Part shown: one piece after another, positions 46,740 to 58,500 of the stretch
Position numbering within the stretch: position 1 is the first letter of the stretch
Layout of the letters: every line of letters starts with the position of its first letter
NCBI GenBank assembly: GCA_910574455.1
Contig: CAJSYZ010000007.1
Span: forward strand, 4,044,461 to 4,108,460
Length of the DNA: 64,000 nucleotides
Origin: Trichaptum fuscoviolaceum
Lineage: Eukaryota; Basidiomycota; Agaricomycetes; Hymenochaetales; Trichaptaceae
Direction of reading: 5' to 3'
Position numbers and translations under genes: made by a program
Notes under the pieces: model-generated
Told to the model about the DNA's origin: nothing
Seen by the model: only the letters and a program-made list of their open reading frames with translations
Databases searched by the model: none

Positions 46740-48278
46740 CTATGGGCATTGGTCCTGTATGAACGTATTTCGTTTACTATTAAACTCTTCAACAGTCATT
46801 AGCATGTCTAAAGGCGTTTTGCTTGCAGGAGGGAGATCATTGGTCGCATTTGCCTTCGCACTTTTGAAAGCGCAGGCCGCCCACCTAAGAAGACCTCCGG
46901 CCGTATACTGAGTCACGCTCATCCTGTCCTCGTGTGCGGCGATTGGAGTGTTCCCGTGTTTGACTATAGCGGATGGTATGAGGATTGTAGAGTAGGGAGG
47001 AAATTCGACTATGAGTCCGAGTTCGCATAGAATGAGATGGCCACCTTTCTTGTAATTGTAGTGACCGAAAGATGAGATCACGCACAGACCAGGGCCGAAA
47101 TTTTGGCAATCGTAGTGCAGGACTGTCGAAACGCATCGGCCTATATTGAACGTGGTGGCGGCGAAGGCGTCTTTGTCAGGAGAGAGTGTGAATTGAGGTG
47201 GGCTGGAATAGTGGTTTCTTTTTGCTTCTCTTGTATTAAGATGACGCAATAGGTTGCCGTAGCGTAGTGCTAGGCGGGGAGCGAAAGTTTTAAGACATTC
47301 TGTTGATATGAATAAAGTAACTCATCCAAATTAGATCGTCAACTTACTGTTGTGGTATTCGATAATGTTTTGGACTGGGGAGGAGTTGTACATGTCGGCT
47401 GCTGCTTTTACTTTAGTATAGCCGCCAGTCTTCAGAAATTGCGGGGACTGGCAATGGGATAGATTAGGCGAGAGAAGAAAGCATATGACAGAGGACCATA
47501 CCGTCTGACCACCTCCGTATGAATAGCCGTATGTTAGAGTTTCGTATTGACCGCGACGGTGGCAAATCTCCTTTTGTGTGAAGCGAGTGCGTGAACGAGC
47601 ACCTCGCAGTATATTTTCAGCTTCGTAGAAGTTGGACAGGTGAGTTGGATCTGCATCGTGACCCGCTAGGATGGAAAGTATCTTCTGAGATGAACGGTCT
47701 ACAAGTAATGTTGTGTTTCTAAACTGGATTAGAGCATAACCTGAGTAAGATATGTGGATGCGTACTTTCCGTTCCATTCGAGCTTCGAATGACCCATGGC
47801 CATCGCTTGTTGTAGGGAACAAACCTTAGTAGTTTTACTACGTGGACCCAGGTACCCGAGTTCCGTGGCTCGGACTTGTTTATAATCGACGTAAACGATA
47901 GTCGCATTTCTGTGAGAGTATGAGAGCGGCTGGTTGTGGAGTTCAAGTCTGCGTGCAATTTTCTTCCTTTTCTTGTAAGCTTTCTTTTGTTTGCGTTTGC
48001 GAGCACGAGCGTTGTCGGACGGAATCTTGGTCTATGAAAGAATGTCAGTTCACTGACGGCAGCAATTTTTTAGGCGTGACCTTAGTTGATCCATCGAGGT
48101 GACTGGTGGAAGGACCGTTGCCTGTATCCCTGTTAAGGGTGCTTGGGAAGGGTAGAGCTGCAGGACCATGTAGTGTCCTTGACCAATGCGGTCTACGCAA
48201 CAAATTTCTCTTCGAGTGTCGGGCTCGAGAGCGATACGATAATTCAAGCATATGACAGAGACGAAGACGGGTGTCCAT
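46740..48278 (-). CDS. Probable TET/JBP-type 2-oxoglutarate/Fe(II) dioxygenase (about 446 residues)
   Basis: Five exons: 48278-48081, 48031-47766, 47718-47502, 47447-47348 and 47299-46740, with introns of 47-54 bp, all in phase. The N-terminal third is basic (RARKRKQKKAYKKRKKIARR). Then come YGYSYGGGQT and the core: iron ligand HxD in VLHYDCQNFGPGLC, the strand GHYNYKKGGHLILCELGLIV, EFPPYSTILIPSA, distal His in VKHGNTP and the 2-oxoglutarate Arg in HEDRMSVTQYTAGGLLRW. This layout matches a large basidiomycete family that I associate with fungal TET/JBP enzymes (Iyer and colleagues), which oxidise 5-methylcytosine. The enzyme class is likely; the DNA substrate is inference. The start codon is the least certain part. 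Confidence 0.65.
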
Positions 48279-48656
48279 TATTGGCTTTCACTAGAAGCTT
48301 GTTAGCGACAGCTGAAGAACACAGCAGCCCGAATTGGGGGAACAGGCCGCTGAGACTGGAGCTGCGTAAACAAGCTAAGACTGAAGGGTGCTGGGGCATA
48401 GGACGTCTACGCAGGAGCTCTTTATAATGAATTGGATTTAACCACATGTGTTGTGGTTAAGCTCCATGTGTTTCGACGTGGTTTTAGCACGTGAGGCGTT
48501 TCGGCAAAGCTTTAGACCATATGCAATTGAGGGACGCACGATGTTCCATAGTGACTCAATTCGGTGATTTTGAAATATATTCAAATTGCATTGGCGTATG
48601 TAGTGAAGGTACACAAGAGTATAAGATCTATTGGGGGTAGAAAAGATCCATGTAAT
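48279..48656. other. Intergenic, no gene recognised
   Basis: Contains imperfect 'cacatgtgttgtggtta' and 'catgtgtttcgacgtggtt' repeats near 48443-48485, upstream of the dioxygenase gene. Confidence 0.35.
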
Positions 48657-49787
48657 CTACAACAATGGCATGCGAGCCTCATGCAGTGGTTCATCTAAGT
48701 GAATTGACATGATAGATAGGAAAGGGAACATGCTAGTCGTGTCCCTGTAACAGTCACCCCCCAGTCGCCATATTGCAGGAAGTGTTGTTCGAGATCGCTC
48801 GAGCCTGAGCTGCTTAGCATTGCACGATCGATAGTCGGAACCGAAGTACATGAATGTGCAGTGTTCGTCGGTCGAGGATCGAATAGTTTGGGGGCATTCG
48901 TGATGTGTAAGACATTGCCCTTTGTGGGGCCGTTCAGCGAGCGTGCGCCATATCAGAAGATGGTTTTGAGCAGCGCAATCACGAGCTATCTTGTGAGCGT
49001 GCTCGATAGTGATGGGAAACTTTGGCGGACAAGGCCGAATGCAGTAGCTTGGGTTCTGATAGCTGTCCCGACCCGTAGGTCCGCATCGGTAGGCGGACCA
49101 GAACGACTTCGGCCCAATGATATTCATAAAGGCAGTGGTGAGAGTGCCCATTGCCGCTGCGGGTATCGATGTGTTTGAGGTCAATACCAAAGCGATGAAG
49201 CGTCCCTTACAATTGTAAAGGTGGGGGGAGCGAACTTCAGTGTTAAGTTTAAGATGCGAAATCCTCTTAGCGCTCTGGCAATTCTTCATGGAGACGGGTG
49301 TGAATGCGCTGCGCAGGATGAAGTCGATTGTGGCCCGTTCGTCTTCCGGTGTGCAGACAAGGTACAATGTGTCGAGGTTGTTTATGATGTCGGGGGAGCA
49401 GTGGAGGAAAGCGAAGGAGGATTGGTCGAAAATGGAGGTAGTTGTATGTGACATGTGGTTCATGAGTGCGCCAGAGGGGACGAATGTGCTGAGGTAGCGC
49501 GCGAGACGATTGCGGATTCGATCTTGCAGGCCGTCATACATACATCTGCAGGTTCGTGATGCTTTTACCATTTCTGCTGTTGAACCGTGCTCATATACTT
49601 GTGAGGAAAGATCGTCATTTCCCAGTACATGGAGGGCCTTGGTTGGAAGTGAATTGAAAGTTAGAATCATTTCGAACAGAGGGAGAGTGTAAAGGCGATG
49701 AAGAGGAAGCCAGAACTGGGAGAGTTGGCTTGCAGTTCGGATGTCTTGGGATAATTTATAGGCAGAGTTGGTGAAAGTTGCGGACAT
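48657..49787 (-). CDS. F-box-like family protein C (376 residues)
   Basis: ATG at 49787, single exon. It is the longest and most complete of three paralogues here: an F-box-like start (PLFEMILTFNSLPTKAL), VKASRTCRCMYDGLQD, SSFAFLHCSPD, LTTAFMNIIGPKSFWSAYR, the Cys/His segment CLTHHECPQTIRSSTDEHC and the end motif IWRLGGDC. Function of the family is unknown; a substrate-adaptor role in ubiquitination is only suggested by the weak F-box-like start. Confidence 0.7.
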   Translation of the reverse strand: MSATFTNSAYKLSQDIRTASQLSQFWLPLHRLYTLPLFEMILTFNSLPTKALHVLGNDDLSSQVYEHGSTAEMVKASRTCRCMYDGLQDRIRNRLARYLSTFVPSGALMNHMSHTTTSIFDQSSFAFLHCSPDIINNLDTLYLVCTPEDERATIDFILRSAFTPVSMKNCQSAKRISHLKLNTEVRSPHLYNCKGRFIALVLTSNTSIPAAAMGTLTTAFMNIIGPKSFWSAYRCGPTGRDSYQNPSYCIRPCPPKFPITIEHAHKIARDCAAQNHLLIWRTLAERPHKGQCLTHHECPQTIRSSTDEHCTFMYFGSDYRSCNAKQLRLERSRTTLPAIWRLGGDCYRDTTSMFPFLSIMSIHLDEPLHEARMPLL

Positions 49788-49953
49788 GTTCCGGCTAAGT
49801 GCGTGCGGAGATTCAAGAATTGTGCCTGACGTCGATGAGGCGAAAAAGGATGAGCATGTGAATAGTCATAAGACATTGAGTGGATTGCATTGGAGATGTA
49901 CATAGTAGGTGGGGACTACGAATGTTCATACGTATATGATGTACGATATAGTT

Positions 49954-50460
49954 CTAAAACATTCCACTCATGTGGGACAGTGAGAGTGCTATTGATGACA
50001 TTTCCTTCTCGTCGCACATATCGATAAGAAGACCTAGGTGTTCAGGATCATGTTTGAGGACTACGAGATCGCCTTTCCATGTGCAAGAACCATTTAACTT
50101 CCGTAGCGCCGAATTTAAGGGTAAATTAAGCGTGGGTTGTCCGGAGATCAAGGTGTAGTTCGAGACGTTGCCGGACTCATCTGAAAAGGAGAACGGATGT
50201 GCGATAGCCGAAGTGTCGTTGAATATGTGTGATAATGAGAAATCCGTGTATGCCTCATTTGAGTTAGCTGTTATGACGCGGGAAGGAATTTCGATGAAAG
50301 TGGGAACTAGGTCGTCATGTCTGAAGAGAACAACTTTGACGGATGTAGGCAGAGTATAGCGCAACTTTACAAACAATTAGTAGCGGCTACTAGGAATGAA
50401 AGGTTTATTTACCGGGCTGGTACTGTAAATCGTTCTAGTGGTTATGGAGGCTGAAGACAT
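49954..50460 (-). CDS. Two-exon gene, 152-residue protein of unknown function
   Basis: Exon 1 is 50460-50413 (MSSASITTRTIYSTSP). The intron is 50412-50365, with a GTAAAT donor and a weaker TAAAG acceptor. Exon 2 is 50364-49954. Phase 0 join. The protein has alternating hydrophobic strands (LRYTLPTSVKVVLFRHDDLV and GDLVVLKHDPEHLGLLIDMC), suggesting a small beta-rich fold. Homology not recognised. Confidence 0.6.
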
Positions 50461-51088
50461 TTCTGAGCAATTTCGAGGGTCTTTGAGTGAGAGAAAGTCA
50501 TATATATATTGAATTCTGAGCCGAAACAATGGTGACCGTGGTGGATGCGTCGGATGTCTTACATTTTACGATAATTTGTTTAATTGTTTAAGCTACAAAT
50601 TGCCGAAGGAACCATATGTTCCTGTTCTGAGTATCATCTGAGTTCGACCACATCATGACAGTAGGTGAATTCTGGTATACAGAATGGTTTCTACATAGGC
50701 AGCGATGGATGATGGGGGAAAGGGGTGTCAATTCTTCGGTGTCAACCTTTTAACTAGCTGCATGGGTGGTGCCCACGCCACCAGCCTGAGGTACAGTGTG
50801 ACTAATACTACTAGTAGAGCCTGTGCCTATGAAGGTAAAAGCTAGACTGTTAAGTGATCTTGTGACAGTGTGACACTTAGAGGTGTGGGAGAGTTTGCCC
50901 TGCCAATGACATTCAAGTTGTTTCCGTAGCTAAACTCTTGGTCACTTTTTTTAACTAGTAGAGAAATTTCAACGCAGTCGCTGAATGAGAGAAGTTGATC
51001 ATTTCAGACGGGAATAGTTCACGATTTGGAGACAGGTATGGCATCGTTGCGCGTGCCAATACAACATTTGAAACTAAGATACTGCCAC
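50461..51088. other. Intergenic, no gene recognised
   Basis: Short frames only; includes an atatatat tract near 50502 that could be a TATA region for the 152-residue gene. Confidence 0.35.
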
Positions 51089-51698
51089 TCAGAGAAGGTT
51101 GTACAGCTCGTTACTTATGAGAAGTTGCTGACGGCCTGAACAGTAGCGGCATTGGCAGCTCGCTCCGCCTTTGCAGTTTCTTGGGCGGCCGTTCGCGAGC
51201 CACTGAGCGTGCAAGACAAACTCTTTTGCAGACCTAAATTTGCTGCAGCGCAAGGTCATTGCACCTGCGTAAAATAAGATACAGATAAACGTGAGAGAGA
51301 AGGGAAACGTACCCATCAGAAAAGTTTGCTTGCAGCGAACATGGCCAGCGCGCCGGGTGTATCTGGTGTAGAGCTTGTAATATTCAGGGAAGTCGGAAAG
51401 CATGTACTGGCGGGTATCGGCTTGGATGAGAGGATGAGCAAGTTCCTGGCAAGTCAGTGGAACAGAACTTACAAGTTACATGCGTAGGACTGAGACGAAT
51501 GAGAAGGGTACCAATTTCTGTTAACCATTTCTTCCTGGTGAGCGGGTCCGCGCATACGGTGTAGGTTACGTCAGATATAGCCTCAGATGGATGTGTCTGC
51601 CGAAAATCTTTGGGATGTCAACGAGTATGACCATCAGAGGCCTCAAGGGTGACTTTGTCGAGCGTAAGGGTTGCGTAGGGATACGGTTTTGCGGGCAT
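51089..51698 (-). pseudogene. Clr2-like silencing-factor domain protein, with an in-frame TGA near the start
   Basis: From ATG 51698 the frame reads MPAKPYPYATLTLDKVTLEA, then a TGA at 51620-51618 (codon 27). After it comes HPKDFRQTHPSEAISDVTYT and a good domain: DPLTRKKWLTEIGTLL, DFPEYYKLYTRYTR, KFRSAKEFVLHAQWL and CQCRYCSGRQQ, ending at 51089. The KFRS..EF..HA.WL plus Cys-cluster pattern resembles the N-terminal domain of fungal Clr2, part of the SHREC transcriptional-silencing complex. Introns are 51479-51446 (only 34 bp) and 51312-51265. The TGA and the very short intron hint at decay, or at a start further downstream. Confidence 0.5.
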
Positions 51699-52660
51699 GG
51701 ATAGTGTAGAGAACGAGGATTGAAGACGAGAGGATTCTGAGAGCAGAGATACTGGTTGGGGACCATTAAATACCTAGGACGTTGAACTTTTTCGTAAGAT
51801 TTGGCCTGAATGAGAAGGAATTATGATTGATAAAAGTACTTCTTGAAAACTGCATTCCAGAAACGTGATGGGACGAGATATTAAATCTACACTTCTAGGT
51901 CAGGGCTATTGTTCAGAACGGGACGGGATTTTGATCGTTAGTATAATTATTGAGGAGGAATAAATACTTGCAATTGATAGTTATCGTAAGATGTGGTTCT
52001 GGACGAGAAGGAAAAGCTGAGAGATAGAAGTACTTCTTTAGAACCTGGTTCCAGAAACCTGATGGAACCAGGTATTAAATCTACAGTTCTGCGTCAGAGC
52101 TCATCTTGTATGAAAGTAATATACACGTAGCTAGTATCAGTTTTAGAAAGGTATGCGTTGATGTTATAAGCATTTGAGGCATTTCGTTTGGGCAGGGAAG
52201 ATACAATGTTTTAAATGTATTTAATAGCGCATTTAGTGATGTGTGATGGGTAGAAGGGCCTGCGGCGTTGGATAAACGCTAGGCTTATATACGGTGGAAG
52301 AAGCGACTGGAAAATGGTAAGCTAAAAGGAAAAGAAGAGAAGGGCCGGAAATAGAGAATCGAAACACTTCCACGGAGCTCCGTATTGACTTCTTCCTTAG
52401 CGCTTCCTGTCTGTACTATGACCCTCTTGATGTAATTTTAGGGCGAATCTATTCAGTGAATTGTTCTAGTGCATTTGAAGCTTAGTGTCTAGTGTAATAC
52501 TCTTCCTAATCAGGCCTAACAGTGGTTCTCACGCTCGTCAGCTCGTGAAGTAGGGCGCAGGGCAAGCTTTCTTCTACTTCGTTTCCACGCATGTGTGTAA
52601 GAGAATGAACATAAATGTATCGATTATAGAGGTAAAGAACAAGTGTGAAGGACATGTATG
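51699..52660. other. Intergenic with a diverged direct duplication
   Basis: No gene recognised. 51783-51910 and 51976-52102 are diverged direct copies of about 127 bp, both containing 'agtacttctt', 'ccagaaac.tgatgg' and 'tattaaatctaca.ttct'. Confidence 0.5.
51783..52102 (+). repeat. Direct repeat pair, about 127 bp, 193 bp apart
   Basis: Copy 1 is 51783-51910 and copy 2 is 51976-52102. Identity is roughly four bases in five by eye. Both end in 'gtcagrgct'-type sequence. Confidence 0.6.
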
Positions 52661-55425
52661 TTAAGGAGGCCCATGGACAATAAGGACCAAACGTGTTACG
52701 GAGTGCATTTGGAACGGTGTGGCTGAGGACTTGTTCTGTCCGACGGGAAATAGTTTTGCACCCACAACGCGTCGAACATTATTGGGGTCCCTTATGAGGC
52801 ATGCGACCCTCATAACTAAGCCTTGCCGAGGACCTCTGGTAATGAGTGCGTAGTCTTTCGTAGTGGGAATTGCGTTTTGTAAGTTACGCATGGGAACAAA
52901 TGACGAACGTTGGCGTGTATCGGCAGTCCGATAGGTGAGCAAGATCTGAGGAGCAGCATCGGTAAGTGAGTTTTGGTCTGCAACACGAATTTGTGTGTTG
53001 ATAGTTGTCCAGCAAAGCCTTCCTGCGACAGCCCTGGGCTCCGTACAATCGTCAATGAATCGGAAAAAAACATGGTATGATTTTATGAGGTCATGTAAGA
53101 TCGTGTGAGGAATGATGGTCTTGGATAAAGCGAGGACCTCAATATCCGATTTAGAGAGCACTGTGTTCATATCGTTATCTGCTGTAAGTAGTATGTCTTT
53201 TCTTTCATTCGAATCTGGGCCGGGTTTCATTAGGTATTTGATGACTTCCGGTGGAAAAGGGAGATGCCCGTCATACGCTATAAAAGTTCGACTTTGGGGG
53301 AGTTAGAGAACCGAGAAATATGACAAGCGTCGTTGCACGTACAGAGAAACAACGTGCTTCGGATGAAAGGTTCTCGATATGCGCTCGTGGTCTATAATGA
53401 CCACGATAAGACCATTGCCATCGACGTATTTGAATGAGGCGAATTTCTTGAATAGATGGTGAAGAATGTATACTCTCTCGGAAGGAAATGGGGTGCCCTG
53501 CGTGAGCTGACCTACAGAGGGAGTCAGAGAGCTTGAAGTATGTGTGGGCGATGGAAAAGATCTGCAAGACAAATGAATGTTTTTGAAGTCGATGTCGGCA
53601 AGGATGTGGGCTTCAATAGCAAGTCGGACCTCTCTCTCATTGTGAAAACGACATCCATCAAGAGCAAGCAGTGTTTCTCTGAGCGATAGTTATTGATTGA
53701 AGTGCGTACGACTTGATTGTTGAAAACTCACATTGATACAACATCAGATGGTTTACACGTAATAGGATGGTCTTGGGTTTGTGAGACCACTAGTAAGTGA
53801 TTGTCGCTGTTGACTGCTAGGACCCTTGCGATGAATTTATATGGATAAGGTAAATAAACGAGGCGATTCAGATGAGAAGTTAGCTTTGGTTGAGAAGAGG
53901 AAGTGCTGTGAAGAGAGTCTGGATGGAGATGCGTGTGTAGAAGGATAACTAGACTCTTTCGTACTTGAATCTATGGAGTGATTTCAGTGTTAGAGAGGGT
54001 ATGAACGACCGTGAAGCAATAAAAAGGCAGACCTCTGCTTGTGAATTAGCTAGTGTGACAAAGTCTTCGGTCATGGCAACGACTGCACCTTCATGGCCTG
54101 CGTGTGAGCCAAGAACGATGCGAGCGCTGTGCCCGATGTGGAAAACTCTCGAGAGATGCGATAAATGTATGGAGGTGCGGGAAGTCCAGGAGAGACCTTC
54201 CGTACTGTTTACAGCAATTTGTGCATAGTCATCTGATACTGACAGTACGAGACCATTAGACTTCGTGAAGTGGCCTTTTGTTATGAGAACCGGGTCTGAG
54301 ACTTGGAGAAGATGTCTATGAGTGATCAATGGTGTGTCTAGCCCGGCTTCCGTGAATACTGTTATTTCGCTCGCGGACGGAGAGGCAGAGGTGACTGCGT
54401 GTACACCCATTACGCTGAGAGCAAGGAGACCAGAGGAATGGAATGTGTGTCGACCGATGTTTGTGTATTGCTGACGAGGATCAAGTTGCCTTTCAGTGTT
54501 GTATATCATTTTAAGATCGTCGTTTGTCATCAGAGACGGATGAGGTCTGGAAGAGGAGCGTCGTTTTCGCTTATTTGCAGTGCAAGCTCGTCTTTCAATT
54601 CGTGGGACGATTAACAAGTGTAGGATATCGGATTTATGTACGTTTGTCACTAGAGCGAAGTCATGTGCGTATAGCCCTCCTCGTATTTGAACCCATGAAC
54701 CAGTGGAGTATAAGTGACGAAAGTCGGATTTATTGCGAATGTGTAGGAGCACCTCTTGTTGGTCGTCGTGTGAGATAGGGGAGATGTTGGAGATATAAAT
54801 GTTGGATAAGCATTTGCAGTTCTCCTTTATGAGAGAGGGTGAATGAGTTATGATGTAAACTCGTCCAACAAGGACAGGGGAAGCGAGAACAAGAGCTTGT
54901 GAGCCAATTTCGTCTTTGATTTTTTTGCTTGATGATAATTCGGTACCGCGCTATGGGAATGTAGTGAGTATGGATGAAATTAGGTTAGATATGGAGCAGA
55001 AAGAAAAGTACCACAACGTGAAGCATAAACATCTTTCGATTGGATGGTTCAGTGAGCCAAGTTGCTTTCAAATCCTCGCAGAATCGGATCCCGTCAATGT
55101 TCAGGCCCATTTGGATTGATGGATCCGGAGCTGACAAAGCGGAGGCCTGCTGACGGAAATGGGATGCCAATTTCTCGAGGTCTTCTGTTTCAGTATTGTT
55201 GCGTGGAGACGGTTGTGCAACGCTCGTAGAGCACTGGAAGGAGTCAAACATGTCGTCGTCAAGAATGAAGGCTATGTTAGAGTTGTTCAGTTTAGGTACG
55301 GGGAAGAAGTTTGAAATGGAAGTTGAATTACAATCGTCATCGTCATCACTTGATTCTTCGGAATCGCTCGCGTGAGCAGCAGAGAGGTCTAAGAAGTGTT
55401 TGATACGAGAAATGTTCTTTTTCAT
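52661..55425 (-). CDS. Spt5-like KOW-domain protein (846 residues)
   Basis: Five exons: 55425-55012, 54950-53965, 53905-53732, 53678-53343 and 53291-52661. Introns are 51-61 bp, every phase agrees, and the total is 847 codons. The start MKKNISRIKHFLDLSAAHAS is followed by an acidic run (SDSEESSDDDDD). An NGN-like segment (VGRVYIITHSPSLI) lies at about 160-215. KOW-type motifs follow: GSWVQIRGGLYAHDFALV (about 222), VLITKGHFTKSNGLVLSV (about 360) and ARIVLGSHAGHEGAVVAM (about 425). Another, ALITRGPRQGLVMR, is in the last exon, and a basic KRKRRSSSRP patch lies between. The order mirrors elongation factor Spt5 but lacks its C-terminal repeats, so it is probably a specialised paralogue. It starts 137 bp after the Helitron stop, same strand. 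Confidence 0.7.
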
Positions 55426-55561
55426 ACTAAAAAGCGAGCTGGACAACGAGAGATTGTACGCGTAGAGCGAGCTCTGAAGGAGGAGTAGTATAGTAATAGT
55501 GGTTGGGGAAGAAGCCGATGGAATTAGTAAGCGGCCGGAACATCCCGGCACTGAAAAGCAA

Positions 55562-58500
55562 TCAATGTATTCGAACGTAGCAAAAGACATGTGGCATGCG
55601 GTCTGAAATGAGATCGGATGGAACGACGTGCGTTAAATTAGATATGGAATAGCCTTGAAGTGGTACACATTGCCCTCCTTTCTGGCGACCGTCCTGTAAC
55701 CAAACCGTGTCTTGGAAGAATAAAGCGGTTACGAAATGATCTCCTCTGACATATATTATAGAGCATAATTGATAGGATGCAGAACCTGTTGGAGAGGGAA
55801 AGGAAAGCTTAATGTCTGCTAGCAAGGGTAAGTGATTTAGCGCTTGGATCTCGAAATAAAGCAGAGGAGGGGGAGTCGGTAGGGAGAGGTTTACAAGAAG
55901 GGAGCCGCTGCATTCAGCGCTATGAAGCATGTACGTTGAAATTGCGAATTCAGATGTGAGAGCCATATTTGCAAACCATGAACTTAGTAGGCAAGGATCG
56001 GTAAGAGCAGCGTTTGACTGGGAAGGGTGGAGTAATGTCGGTGTGAAAGAAACGGATGAATGATCGAGGTGCGAAAGAAGGTTGCATGCTTCGCAGGAGG
56101 GAGCTATCAACATTTCGCCGGAGATGTTTGTGGAGTTCATCATTGTCTCAATTATTCTCGTGACGGCTATTACGATCTGACCTCGACGAGGAAATGCCTG
56201 AGAATCGAAGTGGTATAGCATGTCACGCAGGTAATCACGGGTGACATTGAATGCGTTGGTGTTTGGTTCTTGGCGAAGGGGCTGGAGGAACGCAGTTAAT
56301 TTGGAAGTGAAATTGTTGAGTGCTGAGAAGGAATCGAGCCAGGAAGCGGGGGCAATAAGCATTGCGGAAAAGAGAGTCATGATGAAAGCGTCATAAGCAC
56401 ATGAATAATCGAGAGTCCATTGAACCCCAGGAAGAGAGATCGTTGGGATTGGTACGGAGACTGAATCCAAGTCTTGTTTCGGACGTTTCGAAGACGATTT
56501 TTTATCCTTATTCAAACGTCTTTTTTTTGTAGGAGTCGTTACTGTGTCGTGAGAATCAATTTCGTTTACGAGTTCGACGCCTTCCACGGATTTGTCATTC
56601 TTTGTTTTCCAGGTGATATGCGCAGTCGCGTGTGAGTAACATGGTTGGAGGGGCTTTAGAGACTCTTTCAGATAGCCCAGCTTTACTAGTGTGTTGTGAT
56701 GTATGATTGAAAGCCGTTCACTTTCAGTGAGAAGGGAGTGAGGGCGAGGAGTATTCAACTGATATAAGGATGTCGGTTCAGTAAGTACGAGACCTAAGCG
56801 AGACGTGGGCCGTGAAGCACAGACATAAGCATGAGGGCCACCGGCACCTAAAGCCGCTGTAATGTGACCCATTGTTTTCCCTTGAGCGAAATGCGCTGTT
56901 GCGGCGAACCGACCTTCGATGGGAACTTGATGCCTGCGCATAGCAATGGGTGTGAAGGAACCATCCTCATTTTGTACGGCATGCGAAAAGGGGGTAATTA
57001 TGGGAGTTATTGGAACGACGCCTCTAGGAAGATGAGAGAGCTGAACGGGGGAATCGGGAAAGTAAACGAATACGGTATGTAGGATGTTCCGGAGACCTGT
57101 ATTGTTTTGTAGAAGGTAGTGATAAATGTAGCCACAGGCCCCATTCGTGATACGTAACTCAGTTGAAATGTTTTTCTCTTTTAACACTACAGGCATACCG
57201 ATATAAATATGCAATAAACCAAGAGGCACAGTTTTCCCACCTTTTTTCTTGTACTGGGAGCGTAAGGCTATGTCACGTTCGGACTCGGAAGACAATGCTT
57301 TACCTGATTTTCCGACTTCATCGAAAGCCTCGCATTGTAGGAGGGTGAGATGTGAATAACGGTCTGTGATAGCTTTAGCTTTCTCGAAATTGATTGCTTT
57401 ACGAAGATTGTTTGTTTTAACGATCGCTACTGACGATGAGAGATCCGTGAGAGAAAGGTCGACACCCTGACGATTGTGTTGCCCCCTCATGACTCTTGAG
57501 TTGAAAAGGTCGACGTCGGCAGGCGTGCATTGCGCAGTTCTCAGGCGGTTGACGGCTAGCCCGTATTCGGGATCATCAACCATGCGGTGCTGGCGGTGGA
57601 GCTCAACTACATCAGTGACACTATTCCATGCGAGTTTACCAAGTCTGACCATTAACTCCCTATCAGTAACAGGAGCTAGACTTTGAATCTCAGAGTACAC
57701 AGGTCTGTCCAAAATGGGTGGAAATTGATATAAGTCACCGGATAGTATGACGATTAAGCCACCGAAATAGTCATCGAAATTCTCTTTTCCATAACGAAGA
57801 GCTCGGTCAATCTGGGCCAAAAAATATAAGCCAACCATGGACATCTCGTCAAGGAATAGTAAGTATACGTCTTTCCATTCGTTTCGAACGGCGAGTTTGT
57901 TATTGACACTGAGTTCTAAGATGGGAAGGTCGGCAAAGGTTGAGGACTTGGACTGAGAGATGTCGTTCCGCCTCTTTACGACAATGCTTAGACCACTGTG
58001 TATAGTTCTTCCTTCTATAAGAGTGGCAGCGGTACCAGTGGGAGCGAGGAAACGGATCCTATCTTCACAGCCGTAGTGTGCCATGACTTGTTTTACAGTT
58101 TTGACGACATGTGTCTTTCCTGTACCACCGGGACCCGTTAGGAAAAGTCTGAGTGGAGTTGCACCCGGAGCAGTGGGATCTTGTTCTGAAGCACGTTTTT
58201 GAATGAACGCATTTGCTATTAAACGATAAGCAATCCATTGTTCCTCATTAAGGTTATTCCTTTTGCCTATGTCTTCAATGACTTCGGCGGGAGAGGAGAG
58301 GGAATGAGGCGCATTATGCATAGTATTGGAAACGGTCTCTCGAACAGGAGGAGCCGTATCCGAAGAAGGCGGGAGGAACGAGGCGTGGAATTGGGATGTT
58401 TCCCGGATTGGTATGACCTGCGACTGAGTCAAGACGTCGGAGGAATTCCGGCGCCGACTAGCAATTGCTTGTGTAGCTTGTCGAAGTTCGGATAACCAAG

